The notes: generated by a model not told the origin, from the letters alone. Positions 8,424 to 17,309 are shown, counted from the stretch's first letter. The stretch is 64,000 bases of DNA from Bradyrhizobium guangxiense (GCF_004114915.1 NZ_CP022219.1:1890501-1954500), one strand, 5' to 3'. Translations and numbers: made by a program.

Positions 8424-9205
8424 GCGACAAGCCCATTCCGGCCCGCCCAACCGTTGACCTGCGGTCGTTCACGCCCGCGCGCGTCGCGCTCGGACGCAGC
8501 GGCGCAAGCGTGCCGACGAAGGCGCTGCTCGATTTCACGCTCGATCATGCCCGCGCCCGCGATGCCGTGCACGCCGCCTTCGATGCGCCGCGCCTGCTCG
8601 CCGATCTCCGCGCACTCGGACTTGCCGTCACCGAGGCGAAGAGCCGGGTGGTCGACCGCAGCGACTATCTGCGGCGGCCGGATCTGGGACGACGGCTTGA
8701 AGCGGGCTCTGCCGAGGCTTTGGCGCGAGCGGCTTCCGCGCCGTGCCAGCTCGCGCTGGTGATCGGCGATGGCCTGTCCGCGGCGGCGGTCCACGCCCAT
8801 GCGGTGGCTCTGGTGGGGCGCCTGCTGCCGCTGCTGGCGGAAGGAGACGATGTCGCGGTTGGCCATGTCGTCGTCGCCTCCGGCGCGCGCGTCGCGCTCG
8901 GCGACGAGATCGGCACCATTCTCGGCGCGCGCATGGTCGTGATGCTGATCGGCGAGCGGCCCGGCCTGTCGGCGCCCGACAGTCTCGGCGCCTATCTGAC
9001 TTTCGCGCCGAAACCCGGCCGCACCGATGCCGAGCGCAATTGCGTCTCCAACATCCACCACGCCGGGTTGAGTTATGACGAGGCTGCCTTCAAGATTGCC
9101 TGGCTGGTGCGCGAAGGGCTGGCCCGGCAGGTCAGCGGCGTGGCGCTGAAGGACGAGAGCGCAGACCGCGCGCCGCGTCGAATTGGCACATTATCGCCCG
9201 GATGA
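8420..9205 (+). CDS. eutC: Ethanolamine ammonia-lyase, small (light) subunit
   Basis: This 261-residue protein completes the EutBC enzyme. Typical EutC stretches are [35 protein letters not shown], the [15 protein letters not shown] segment and [21 protein letters not shown], ending with [17 protein letters not shown]. The ATG at 8420 overlaps the TGA of the upstream radical SAM gene; the longer frame open from 8114 is hpnP shadow. EutC binds the base of adenosylcobalamin together with EutB. Separation from eutB by a gene that itself needs cobalamin is unusual. Confidence 0.93.
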   Translation: MSDKPIPARPTVDLRSFTPARVALGRSGASVPTKALLDFTLDHARARDAVHAAFDAPRLLADLRALGLAVTEAKSRVVDRSDYLRRPDLGRRLEAGSAEALARAASAPCQLALVIGDGLSAAAVHAHAVALVGRLLPLLAEGDDVAVGHVVVASGARVALGDEIGTILGARMVVMLIGERPGLSAPDSLGAYLTFAPKPGRTDAERNCVSNIHHAGLSYDEAAFKIAWLVREGLARQVSGVALKDESADRAPRRIGTLSPG

Positions 9206-9412
9206 CCGGCAACCCCGCCCAAATCGCCGCTTCTTGATCGATTCGGCCACGCTGGGCCTGCTTGCGAAAAGACCTGTTGACCTGCTAAACCCCACGCGGC
9301 GATTTTCCGCGCATTTTCAAAGGGCAAGCCTCCCATTGGTATGGCGTTTTCAAGCCGTTCGCGGTGCGCAATAAGCTCCCAAGACCGAGCCGATTTAGGA
9401 ACTGGACAAGGC

Positions 9413-11779
9413 ATGCTCGAAAAGCACAGCGAGAGTGAGGTTCATGTCGACAAGGTCGAGCAAGGACCTACGTCCTCGATCGCCTTCGGGCTGGAGCGTC
9501 TCGGGCTGATCGCCGTCCGGGCGCCGATCGTCTCCTGCATTGTCCTGCTCGCGCTGATCGTCGGCGCCGTGTTCGGTATCCACCGGATCAAGATCGACGA
9601 TTCGCTGTCGCAGCTGTTTCGCTCCGACACCCGCGAATTCCGCCAATATGAAGAGGTGACCAAGAAGTTCCCCGCCGAGGAATTCGACGTCCTCGTCGTG
9701 GTCGAGGGCAAGACCCTGCTGGCGCGGAACAATCTGGAGAAGCTGCGCGACTTCGTCACCGATCTGCAGCTGGTCGAAGGCACGCGTGGGCTCGTCTCGC
9801 TGTTCTCGGCGCGCCAGGCGCCGGCGCCGGGCAAGCTGCCGGCGGCCCTGTTCCCGGCCGAGCTGCCCGAGGGCGCGGCCTATGACAAGTTCATCGAGAC
9901 GGTCAAGAACAACGAGATCATCCGCGGCAAGCTGCTGTCGGAGGACGGCACGCTGGCGCTGATCGTGCTGTCGCTCGATCCGGAGGTCGTCGCCTCCAAC
10001 AAGCTGACCAAGACGGTGGCCGACATCCGCGCGCTGATGAAGGAGGATCTCAGCGACACCGGGCTCAATGTGCAGCTCTCGGGGGTGCCGGTCATGCAGC
10101 TCGAGATCCGCAACGCGGTCGAACGTGACGGGCTGACTTACAACATCCTCGGCATTCTCGCCGGCTGCATCATCGCCATCATCTTCTTCCGCAAGATCTC
10201 GTTCATGATTGCGGCGGCATTCCCGCCGATGATCGCGATCCTGCTGGCGCTCGGCGCGCTCGGCTGGGCCAATTTCAATCTCAACATGTTCTTGAACGTG
10301 ATGACGCCGCTCATCATGGTGATCAGCTTCTCGGACTCGATGCAGCTCACCTTCGCCGCGCGCGACCGGCTGATCGCAGGCCAGGATAAGTTCACCGCGT
10401 TCAAGAACGCGGTGCTGGTGGTGGGACCGGCCTGCGTGCTGACGCACGGCACCGCCGGCATCTCCTTCATCGCGTTGCAATTCTCCGACTCCGATCTGAT
10501 CCGCAAGTTCGGCGAGGCCGGCCTTGCCGCTACCATCATCGCTTTGGTCGCCGTGCTGTCGCTGGTGCCGGTGTTTGGCGTGCTGTTCGTGCGCAACGAG
10601 AAGGTCTTTGCGGTCAAGTTCCAGGGCGCGGATGCCGGCGTCCAGGCGCTGCGCAATTTCTGCTACTGGATCGCGGTGCGCATGGTCGGCCGGCCCGGCC
10701 TGTTCAGCCTGATCGCGGTGCTGTTCGTCGGCGGCCTCGGCGTCATCTACGCCAATCTGGAGCCGCGCTACCGGCTCCCCGACCAGGTGCCGGACAAGCG
10801 CCAGGCCGTTGCTGCCAGCGACCGGCTCGATGCCAAGCTCACCGGTGCCAACCCGGTCAACGTGCTGATCGCGTTCCCCAAGGGTGAATCGCTCTATTCA
10901 CCGCAGACGCTCCAGACCATCGCTGAAGTCCACGCGACGGTCGAGAAGGCCGCCGGCGTCGGCAATGTCTGGTCGCTGGAGACGCTGCGCCGCTGGCTGG
11001 CGGAAAAGGCCGGCAGCGCCGACGTCGCGACGCTGAAGGAATATGTCAGCGTTATCCCCGAGCATCTGGTGCGGCGCTTCATCGACGCCGAGCAGGACGC
11101 CGTCGTCGTCGCCGGCCGCGTGCCGGACAAGGATTCCAGCCAGCTCCTGCCGATCGTCGACAAGCTCGACACCGAGCTCGACGCCGTCCGCAAGAAGCAT
11201 CCCGGCTACGAGATTGCGGTGACCGGTCTTGCCGCCATCGCCGCGCGCAACTCGGCCAGCATGATCGAGAAGCTGAACCGTGGGCTTACCGTCGAGTTCG
11301 CGCTGGTCGCGATCTTCATCGGCCTCGCCTTCCGCTCCTGGGTGGTGATGTTCGCCTGCATCCTGCCGGGCATCTTCCCGGTGGTGATGTCGGGAACGGT
11401 GCTGTGGGCGATGGGCGAGGGGCTGCAATTCGCCAGCGTCGTCGCGCTCACCGTCTCGTTCGGCCTCGGCTTGAGCGCCACCATCCACTTCCTCAACCGC
11501 CTGCGCCTGGAGAGCAAGCCGGGCGTCGGCTCCGCGCTCGCGGTGGAGCGGGCGACCGTGCTGGTCGGACCGGCGCTGATCCTGACCACGGTGGTGCTGG
11601 CCTGCGGCCTCGTCGTCACCGTGTTCTCGGATCTGCCGTCGCTGCGGCTGTTCGGCTGGCTCAGCGCCTTCTCGATGGTGATGGCGCTGGTCGCCGACCT
11701 CTTCATCCTGCGGCCGACGGCGATGTGGCTGATCAATCTGCACGCCAAGCTGCAGGGCACCGACAAGCCGGCGATCTGA
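9413..11779 (+). CDS. RND/MMPL-family lipid exporter
   Basis: This 788-residue inner-membrane protein has the RND two-fold layout. TM1 at about 37-55 is followed by a large periplasmic loop (about 56-240) and a TM bundle. TM7 at about 440-460 opens the second half, with its own loop and TM bundle. Motifs such as IKIDDSLSQLFRSD and MTPLIMVISFSDSMQL fit the MMPL branch that moves lipids rather than drugs. No HlyD adaptor is adjacent. The hopanoid locus has its own RND protein (HpnN, 29524-32112), so this may be a second lipid or hopanoid transporter. The ATG at 9413 replaces an upstream in-frame start at 9341 that lacks a ribosome-binding site. Confidence 0.85.
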   Translation: MLEKHSESEVHVDKVEQGPTSSIAFGLERLGLIAVRAPIVSCIVLLALIVGAVFGIHRIKIDDSLSQLFRSDTREFRQYEEVTKKFPAEEFDVLVVVEGKTLLARNNLEKLRDFVTDLQLVEGTRGLVSLFSARQAPAPGKLPAALFPAELPEGAAYDKFIETVKNNEIIRGKLLSEDGTLALIVLSLDPEVVASNKLTKTVADIRALMKEDLSDTGLNVQLSGVPVMQLEIRNAVERDGLTYNILGILAGCIIAIIFFRKISFMIAAAFPPMIAILLALGALGWANFNLNMFLNVMTPLIMVISFSDSMQLTFAARDRLIAGQDKFTAFKNAVLVVGPACVLTHGTAGISFIALQFSDSDLIRKFGEAGLAATIIALVAVLSLVPVFGVLFVRNEKVFAVKFQGADAGVQALRNFCYWIAVRMVGRPGLFSLIAVLFVGGLGVIYANLEPRYRLPDQVPDKRQAVAASDRLDAKLTGANPVNVLIAFPKGESLYSPQTLQTIAEVHATVEKAAGVGNVWSLETLRRWLAEKAGSADVATLKEYVSVIPEHLVRRFIDAEQDAVVVAGRVPDKDSSQLLPIVDKLDTELDAVRKKHPGYEIAVTGLAAIAARNSASMIEKLNRGLTVEFALVAIFIGLAFRSWVVMFACILPGIFPVVMSGTVLWAMGEGLQFASVVALTVSFGLGLSATIHFLNRLRLESKPGVGSALAVERATVLVGPALILTTVVLACGLVVTVFSDLPSLRLFGWLSAFSMVMALVADLFILRPTAMWLINLHAKLQGTDKPAI

Positions 11780-11854
11780 GCAGCTTCATCCTCCGGACAT
11801 GGAATCGGCGCAGCCTGGACGACTGCGCCGGGGTTCCGGCTGAGGATGCAGCCT

Positions 11855-12637
11855 ATGCGGCACGACAGCTCCATCGTAGCGTTTCAGCAGAAGCGGGGTG
11901 GCGATTGCGCTGCCTTTCTTGTCCCGTTCCTGACCTCAGACATGATCCTGCTCGATGTCGGCTGCGGGCCGGGGACGATCACCGCGGCGCTCGCAGGCAT
12001 TGTCGGGAGGGCCGTCGGCGTTGATATCGAGCCGAAGGCAATCGCCGCAGCACATCAGCTTGCCCAGACGACGGGCCTCACCAATATGGCCTTTGTCGAG
12101 GCCGACATGGCCGCCCTTCCGTTCGAGAATGGTACGTTCGATGCCGTGTTCTTTCACGCGGTGCTGTACCATCAGAGCGAGGCGGTGCTGACGCGGACGC
12201 TGGCGGAAGCCCGACGCGTGCTAAGGCGGGGCGGGTTCGTCGCAACACGCGACGCCGATGTCGGCGGCAATATTCTTTACCCTGAGCTCGACGGCGTACG
12301 CCTCGCGCTCGATCTCTGGCAGCGCTGGTACGAGCACGAGGATGGGGAGGCGTTGCGCTTCGGTCGCAGGCAGGGCTCCATTCTCCGCGCGCACGGATTC
12401 ACGCCGGTCTGGGCGGGCGCCAGCTACGTCAACCACAGCGCCGATGCGGAGAGCCGCAGCGAGGCAGTTGCCGATGCGCGGCGAAGCCTACTCGGGCTTG
12501 GGCCGCAACTCGCGGGCAAGGGGCTCGCGACGAATGATGAGATTGAGGTTGCGCTTGCCGGATGGGAGGCCTGGGGAGCCGATCCGGACGCGGTCTATTT
12601 CCGATGCCGGTGCGAATGCGTCGCACGCAGCGACTGA
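11855..12637 (+). CDS. Class I SAM-dependent methyltransferase
   Basis: This protein of about 260 residues has a canonical motif I, LLDVGCGPGTITAALAG, an acidic strand-2 end (GVDIEP), and FVEADMAALPFENGTFDAVF as motifs II/III. This is the UbiE/Methyltransf_11 pattern. The substrate cannot be read from sequence. ATG at 11855 is preferred because GAGG ends 9 bases upstream; an in-frame ATG at 11846 sits directly against that GAGG. It lies 75 bases after the RND gene on the same strand and could be co-transcribed, but a role in lipid modification would be a guess. Confidence 0.82.
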   Translation: MRHDSSIVAFQQKRGGDCAAFLVPFLTSDMILLDVGCGPGTITAALAGIVGRAVGVDIEPKAIAAAHQLAQTTGLTNMAFVEADMAALPFENGTFDAVFFHAVLYHQSEAVLTRTLAEARRVLRRGGFVATRDADVGGNILYPELDGVRLALDLWQRWYEHEDGEALRFGRRQGSILRAHGFTPVWAGASYVNHSADAESRSEAVADARRSLLGLGPQLAGKGLATNDEIEVALAGWEAWGADPDAVYFRCRCECVARSD

Positions 12638-12654
12638 TCCGGCGCGCCTCGCAC

Positions 12655-12798
12655 TCACGCCTCGATCCGGACGATCCCGCACGGATTGAACTTGAAATCG
12701 CTCTCGGCGTCGTCCTGGTCGTGCGACAGCGTGAGCTTGCGATCGCGCAGCGTCGCATCGATGCCGCGCTAGGTCATGGCGTTGGCGATCTCCTCCAT
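12655..12798 (-). pseudogene. Remnant of a small gene with an internal TAG stop
   Basis: Read leftward from an ATG at 12798, the frame gives MEEIANAMT, then TAG (12771-12769), then RGIDATLRDRKLTLSHDQDD with a further 17 residues ending IVRIEA and a TGA (12657-12655). GGAG lies upstream of the ATG. The part after the stop has ordinary protein composition, which suggests a 47-residue gene broken by one base change, or a shorter protein starting later. I do not recognise the family. Confidence 0.4.
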
Positions 12799-12827
12799 GG
12801 ATGAGCTCCGGATGAGTTCGTGTCAGC

Positions 12828-12863
12828 AAAAAAGCCCCCGGCTCGCGAGAACCAGGGGCCTTA
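12828..12863 (-). terminator. Rho-independent terminator for the 12888-13385 gene
   Basis: On the minus strand a GC-rich stem (AAGGCCCCTGGTTC against CGAGCCGGGGGCTT, mostly paired) is followed by six T residues (A-run at 12828-12833 on the plus strand). It starts about 25 bases past the stop at 12888. Confidence 0.75.
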
Positions 12864-12887
12864 TGTCTCTCAGCCGAGGAGAGCGTG

Positions 12888-13385
12888 TCAGCTCTTCGTC
12901 ATGGTGATGTTGACGCCGCGGATCTCGCCCTTGGAAGAGATCTGCACCGTCTGCTTGGTGCCGTTGGTGCGCAGCGAGAGGTTGGCGGCAAAGCCGTTGG
13001 CCTCGACGAAGACGTCGATCTGGCCGCCGCCGGCGGTGCCCTGCAGATTGCCGAAGATGTTGCGGCTGGACTCGCTCCAATTGCCGGAGATGCGCTCGCC
13101 CTGGCTCGTCACGTCGCTGGTGAGGTCGAACTTGTAGCTGTCTGACGCACAGTGCAGGGCCTGCTTCAGATTGAGGCCGCTGCCGGCGACCTTGTAGTCT
13201 GCCTTGCAGCGAATGCGCTCGGTGGAGCCGTCGGACAGCGACACCGTGCCGGTGCCGGTCCACGCGCCGTCGAAACCGGCAAACGGGCCGGAGGACTGAG
13301 CATGGCTTGCCGAAACCGAAAGGAGCAGCGCCGCCCCGATGCCGGCCGCCTTGATTGCCAGTCCAGATCGCCCAAAGAATGTCAT
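12888..13385 (-). CDS. Secreted or periplasmic protein of unknown function
   Basis: This 165-residue protein has a signal peptide with a hydrophobic core (IKAAGIGAALLLSVS) and likely cleavage after SASHA. The mature part, starting QSSGPFAGFDGAWTGTGTV, is Gly/Ser/Thr-rich with alternating polar and hydrophobic residues. It looks like a small beta-barrel or beta-sandwich fold that binds a ligand, and it has two cysteines (IRCKADY, LHCASDS). The start at 13385 was chosen because the signal peptide begins there; the frame stays open to 13478. It is a single gene with its own terminator. The family is not one I can name. Confidence 0.7.
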   Translation of the reverse strand: MTFFGRSGLAIKAAGIGAALLLSVSASHAQSSGPFAGFDGAWTGTGTVSLSDGSTERIRCKADYKVAGSGLNLKQALHCASDSYKFDLTSDVTSQGERISGNWSESSRNIFGNLQGTAGGGQIDVFVEANGFAANLSLRTNGTKQTVQISSKGEIRGVNITMTKS

Positions 13386-13848
13386 CGCAAATATCCCGTT
13401 TTGGAACGACGCCCGCTCACGCGTGATAACGTCTCGCCACATCGAAAGTTTAGTGCTCCGAGCCAGTGTCAGGTTCAAAGCCAGACCGCCAGAGATGGCC
13501 GTTCACGACGTCTCGCGCCAGGCCTGGATTGGCTGATTTGGACTTGTTTCGGCATGTTTCTGGCGGGAACGCCGGGGCGGAGAGATGCAGCTCTGCAACA
13601 GGTATGCAGTAAAGCGCAGCCTCCCAGAATTATGACGTAGTATCAATCTCTTACATCTGCCAATGAAGGTCGGGGGAAGACCTGATTTGGCGGGCGCGGC
13701 GCCAATTTGGCCGCATTTGCCAGTGCTTGTGCCTTCTCTGAGGCCGCACTTTCCGCGCGGCAACTTGCCATCAGAATAGTCCGTTCCGGTCATCCGCCCT
13801 GTGCAGTCCGGGCCCGGTGCGATTCTGCCGTCAGAATGAAGGAATACA
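13386..13848. other. Divergent intergenic region, no supported gene
   Basis: This 463-base gap lies between two outward-facing genes for secreted proteins. A minus-strand open frame covers part of it but runs antisense through the clear gene at 13849-14082 and has Arg/Ser-rich shadow composition. Promoters for both neighbours must be here. No operator or RNA structure stood out. Confidence 0.4.
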
Positions 13849-14082
13849 ATGCGTAAGCTTCTCGTCGCTCTCACCCTGTTGTCGGCATCTGTTTCGACGG
13901 CGGCGTTCGCACAGCAAGGGCGCGGCACGGACGCCGAGCAGAAGGCCTGCACGCGCGACGTGCAGAAGTTCTGCCGTCCTGTTATCGACCAGGGCGATTT
14001 CACCGTCCTGGCCTGCCTCAAGGAGAACCGGGCCAAGATCTCACAGGCCTGCGACCAGGTCCTGAAGAACCACAACCAATAA
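13849..14082 (+). CDS. Small secreted cysteine-rich repeat protein
   Basis: This 77-residue protein starts with a signal peptide (MRKLLVALTLLSASVSTAAFA). The mature part of about 56 residues has four cysteines in the pattern C-x-x-D-V-x-K-F-C, then L-A-C-L and Q-A-C. That matches one unit of the cysteine-rich GLG1-like repeat, seen as single copies in rhizobial secreted proteins. AAGGA precedes the ATG. A perfect hairpin terminator follows at 14101. The four cysteines probably make two disulfides in the periplasm. Function is unknown. Confidence 0.75.
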   Translation: MRKLLVALTLLSASVSTAAFAQQGRGTDAEQKACTRDVQKFCRPVIDQGDFTVLACLKENRAKISQACDQVLKNHNQ

Positions 14083-14100
14083 GCTCGGCCATTGGCCCAC

Positions 14101-14126
14101 AAAAGGCGGCCCCAGGGCCGCCTTTT
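14101..14126 (+). terminator. Rho-independent terminator after the cysteine-rich protein gene
   Basis: AAAAGGCGGCC and GGCCGCCTTTT pair perfectly around a tight loop, and the closing T residues act as the U-tract. It may stop transcription in both directions. Confidence 0.8.
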
Positions 14127-14174
14127 CGGACCCGACCCGCGGAAGGGCTGCCATCGCGAGACAGGATTGGTTTT

Positions 14175-14203
14175 GCGGCCATATTCCCCTATATGGGGGC
14201 CGC
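14175..14203. promoter_or_regulatory. Palindromic element upstream of hpnC
   Basis: Outer arms GCGGCC (14175-14180) and GGCCGC (14198-14203) enclose an inner dyad CCCC-TATAT-GGGG (14186-14198). The element ends 72 bases before the hpnC start at 14276, where an operator or a 5' mRNA hairpin would be expected. No matching regulator is known to me. Confidence 0.4.
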
Positions 14204-14275
14204 GGCGGATCGCCGGCATGAGCCCGCGCGAGCGAAGAAGCCCTTTCTATCCAAACGATTGTAAGCCAGCCCTCG

Positions 14276-15160
14276 ATGACCTCTGCGAGCGAATTGCGAT
14301 CCGGCAAGGGTGACCGCGACGAGAATTTTCCCGTCGCGTCCTGGATCATTCATCCGCGTCATCGCGCGCTGATCCTGGCGTACTATAATTTCGTCCGCAC
14401 CGCCGACGACATCGCCGACCACGCGACGCTCCCGCCCGACCAGAAGCTCGCCTACCTCGATCTGCTCGAGGCCGAACTGCTCGGCAAGGGCGACACCCAG
14501 GCCGAGGCCGTCAGCCTGCGGCGCGCGTTGGCCGAGCGCGGCATGGCGCCGCGTCATGCACTCGACGTGCTGATCGCGTTCCGCATGGACGTCACCAAGC
14601 TGCGTTACGAGACCTGGGACGAGGTCATTCACTATTGCCGTTATTCGGCGATGCCGGTCGGCCGCTTCATGCTCGACGTCCATGGTGAGAGCACCTCGAC
14701 CTGGGCCGCATCGGACGCGCTCTGCGCTGGCCTGCAGATCAACAACCATTTGCAGGATTGCGGGAAGGACTTCCGCGAGCTCAACCGCGTCTACCTGCCG
14801 CGCGATGCGCTGGCAGCACACGGCGCCTCGGTCGAACAGCTCGGGCGGTCGCAGTCGCCGCCGGCGATGCTGGCCTGCCTGCAGTCGCTCGCCGCGCGCA
14901 ACGAGGTGCTGCTCAACGAGGGCAGACCGTTGAGCGCCGAGATCCGGGATTTCCGTCTCGGCGTCGACGTCGCGGTGATCCAGGCCTATGCCGACCGCAT
15001 CGTGCGGCTCTTGAAGGTGCGCGATCCCCTGCGCGAGCGGGTGCACCTGAACAAGTTCGAACTGCTCATCTTCAGCCTTGCCGGAATGATCGGCGAGGCC
15101 GGCCGCCGCGCCATGGGACGCAGGGCCATTTCCAGACCGGGGACTGCACATGACGCTTGA
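14276..15160 (+). CDS. hpnC: Hydroxysqualene synthase HpnC
   Basis: This 294-residue enzyme of the trans-isoprenyl diphosphate synthase fold turns presqualene diphosphate, made by HpnD, into hydroxysqualene. Both Asp-rich motifs are visible: RTADDIADH (Asp44, Asp45, Asp48) and QDCGKDF (Asp161, Asp165), and RVYLPRDAL follows the second. It is the first gene of hpnC-hpnD-hpnE-shc-hpnG, all on one strand with overlaps or short gaps. Its end overlaps the hpnD start by 11 bases. The ribosome-binding site before 14276 is weak. The split into HpnC and HpnD steps is known from the literature on bacterial squalene synthesis. Confidence 0.95.
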   Translation: MTSASELRSGKGDRDENFPVASWIIHPRHRALILAYYNFVRTADDIADHATLPPDQKLAYLDLLEAELLGKGDTQAEAVSLRRALAERGMAPRHALDVLIAFRMDVTKLRYETWDEVIHYCRYSAMPVGRFMLDVHGESTSTWAASDALCAGLQINNHLQDCGKDFRELNRVYLPRDALAAHGASVEQLGRSQSPPAMLACLQSLAARNEVLLNEGRPLSAEIRDFRLGVDVAVIQAYADRIVRLLKVRDPLRERVHLNKFELLIFSLAGMIGEAGRRAMGRRAISRPGTAHDA

Positions 15161-15989
15161 GGCGACCTCGCCCGGCGCCAATTATGGCTCCACCGCATCC
15201 GGCAGCTCCTTCTACGCCGCGATGCGCATCCTGCCGCATGACCAGCGCGAAGCGATGTTCCAGATCTACAGCTTCTGCCGCCAGGTCGACGACATCGCCG
15301 ATTCCGACGGCCCGCGCGATGAGCGGCTCGCCGCGCTTCAGGCGTGGCGCAACGACATCGACGCGCTCTATCAGGGCAATCCGCCGCCGCGGCTGAAGGA
15401 CTACGTCGCCTCGGTGAAGACCTTCGGCCTCAAGCGCGAGGATTTCCTGGCGATCGTCGACGGCATGGAGATGGACGTGCCGCAGGACATCCGCGCGCCC
15501 GACATGGCGACGCTCGATCTGTACTGCGATCGCGTCGCCAGCGCCGTGGGACGGCTGTCGGTGCGGGTCTTTGGCCTGCCCGAGGAGGACGGCATCCAGC
15601 TCGCCTATCATCTGGGCCGCGCGCTTCAGCTCACCAACATCCTGCGCGACATCGACGAGGATGCCGGCCTCGGCCGGCTCTATCTGCCGCGCGAGGCGCT
15701 GCTGCATGCCGGCATCACCTCGAGCGACCCGAACCGCGTCATTGCCGAGCGCGCGTTGCCGAAGGTCTGCATGCCGCTGGCGCAGCGCGCGAAGGTGCAT
15801 TTCGAGAAGTCGGACGAGATCATGAACCGCAACAAGCGCCGCACGGTGCGCGCGCCGCGGATCATGTCGAAATACTATCATTCCATTCTGGATCTCCTGA
15901 TTGCGCGCGGTTTCAATGCACCGCGCCAGCCGGTGCGTGTGTCGAAGATCACACGCATCGCCATCCTGCTCCGCTACGCTTTCATCTGA
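15150..15989 (+). CDS. hpnD: Presqualene diphosphate synthase HpnD
   Basis: This 279-residue enzyme condenses two farnesyl diphosphates to presqualene diphosphate. Asp-rich motifs are QVDDIAD (Asp47-Asp51) and LRDIDEDAGLGRLYLP (Asp167, Asp171). It has the typical start GSSFYAAMRILP and the long conserved YSFCRQVDD helix. It overlaps hpnC by 11 bases and hpnE by one (TGATG), so the three are probably translationally coupled and made in fixed ratio. Confidence 0.96.
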   Translation: MTLEATSPGANYGSTASGSSFYAAMRILPHDQREAMFQIYSFCRQVDDIADSDGPRDERLAALQAWRNDIDALYQGNPPPRLKDYVASVKTFGLKREDFLAIVDGMEMDVPQDIRAPDMATLDLYCDRVASAVGRLSVRVFGLPEEDGIQLAYHLGRALQLTNILRDIDEDAGLGRLYLPREALLHAGITSSDPNRVIAERALPKVCMPLAQRAKVHFEKSDEIMNRNKRRTVRAPRIMSKYYHSILDLLIARGFNAPRQPVRVSKITRIAILLRYAFI

Positions 15990-17245
15990 TGCAAAAGACA
16001 GCTCACATCATCGGTGCCGGAATTTCCGGCCTCTCCGCCGCCGTGCGGCTCGCCAATGCCGGCTTCAAGGTCGCGGTGCACGAGGCCACGCACCAGGCCG
16101 GCGGCCGTTGCCGTTCCTATTTCGATGGCGCCACCAACCTCACCATCGACAACGGCAATCATCTGCTGCTCTCGGGCAACAGCCATGCGCGGGCCTATGC
16201 GCGCGCGATCGGCACCGAGGCCGGCCTCGTCGGCCCCGAAAGCGCGCAGTTTCCGTTCGTCGACATCAAGACCGGACAGCGCTGGCAGATCGATCTCGGC
16301 GCCGGCCGGCTGCCGACCTGGGTGTTCGACGAGAGCCGTCGTGTGCCCGACACCGGGCTCACCGATTATCTGAAGCTGGCGCCGCTGATCTGGGCGTCGG
16401 AACAGACGCTGGTCGGCAAGTCGATTCCGACCGAAGGCATTCTTTATCAGCGCCTGGTGCAGCCGCTGCTGCTCGCCGCGCTCAACGTCGATCCGCCCGA
16501 GGGCTCGGCGGGGCTTGCCGGTGCGATCGTGCGCGAGACGCTGCTCGCGGGCGGGCAGGCCTGCCGTCCGCTGATCGCGCGTGACGGCCTCAGCGCCGTG
16601 CTGATCGAGCCGGCCGTGAAGTTCCTGACTGAGCGTGGCCACACCGTTCAGCTCGGCCACGAGCTGCGCTCGTTTGCGAGCGGTGACGGCAAGGCCAGTG
16701 CGCTGAATTTCGGCGGCGAGGACGTGATCCAGCTCGGCGAGGGCGATGTCGTCGTGATGGCAGTGCCGCCGCGTGCGGCCTCCAGCCTGCTGCCGGGCCT
16801 GAAGACGCCGACGGAATTCCGTGCCATCGTGAATGCGCATTTCCGCTTTGAGCCGCCGCCGGGCTCGCCGCCGATCCTAGGCGTGATCGGCGGCGTGGTG
16901 GAATGGCTGTTCGCGTTCCCGAACCGGCTTTCCGTCACCATCAGCAATGGCGACCGTCTGATCGACATGCCCCGCGAGGAACTCGCGCAGACGATCTGGA
17001 ACGACGTCTGCCAGGCGGGCGGCGTGTCGGGCGAGCTGCCCCCGTGGCAGATCGTGCGCGAGCGCCGTGCCACATTTGCGGCCACGCCAGCCCAGAATGC
17101 CTTGCGTCCAGGGCCGGTCACTGCGCTGAAAAACCTGTTCCTTGCCGGCGATTGGACTGCTACGGGATTGCCTGCAACCATCGAGGGATCGGTCCGGTCG
17201 GGCGACCGCGCCGCCGATCTGGTTCTGGCCGCCAAAGGATCCTGA
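15989..17245 (+). CDS. hpnE: Hydroxysqualene dehydroxylase HpnE
   Basis: This 418-residue FAD-dependent amine-oxidase-like protein reduces hydroxysqualene to squalene. The dinucleotide-binding start is IIGAGISGLSAAVRLANAG, followed by the GG-motif region HQAGGRCRS. Near the C-terminus LFLAGDWTATGLPATIEGSV is the usual FAD-contact segment. The ATG at 15989 shares bases with the hpnD stop; the much longer open frame upstream is hpnD shadow. HpnE completes squalene supply for the cyclase encoded next. Confidence 0.95.
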   Translation: MQKTAHIIGAGISGLSAAVRLANAGFKVAVHEATHQAGGRCRSYFDGATNLTIDNGNHLLLSGNSHARAYARAIGTEAGLVGPESAQFPFVDIKTGQRWQIDLGAGRLPTWVFDESRRVPDTGLTDYLKLAPLIWASEQTLVGKSIPTEGILYQRLVQPLLLAALNVDPPEGSAGLAGAIVRETLLAGGQACRPLIARDGLSAVLIEPAVKFLTERGHTVQLGHELRSFASGDGKASALNFGGEDVIQLGEGDVVVMAVPPRAASSLLPGLKTPTEFRAIVNAHFRFEPPPGSPPILGVIGGVVEWLFAFPNRLSVTISNGDRLIDMPREELAQTIWNDVCQAGGVSGELPPWQIVRERRATFAATPAQNALRPGPVTALKNLFLAGDWTATGLPATIEGSVRSGDRAADLVLAAKGS

Positions 17246-17309
17246 GAGGCGGCCCTGACGGGCGATGTCCCGGTCAACTTTCAATCGACTATCGGAGCAA
17301 TCGAGCGAC

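Noticed and set aside
9206..9412. Hidden small gene between eutC and the RND exporter
   Set aside because: A 63-codon frame exists but has no ribosome-binding site or protein-like sequence; nothing else stands out in these 207 bases.
13503..14219. 238-codon minus-strand frame across the 13.5-14.2 kb gap
   Set aside because: It is antisense to the clear signal-peptide gene at 13849-14082 and across its terminator, with Arg/Ser-rich shadow composition.
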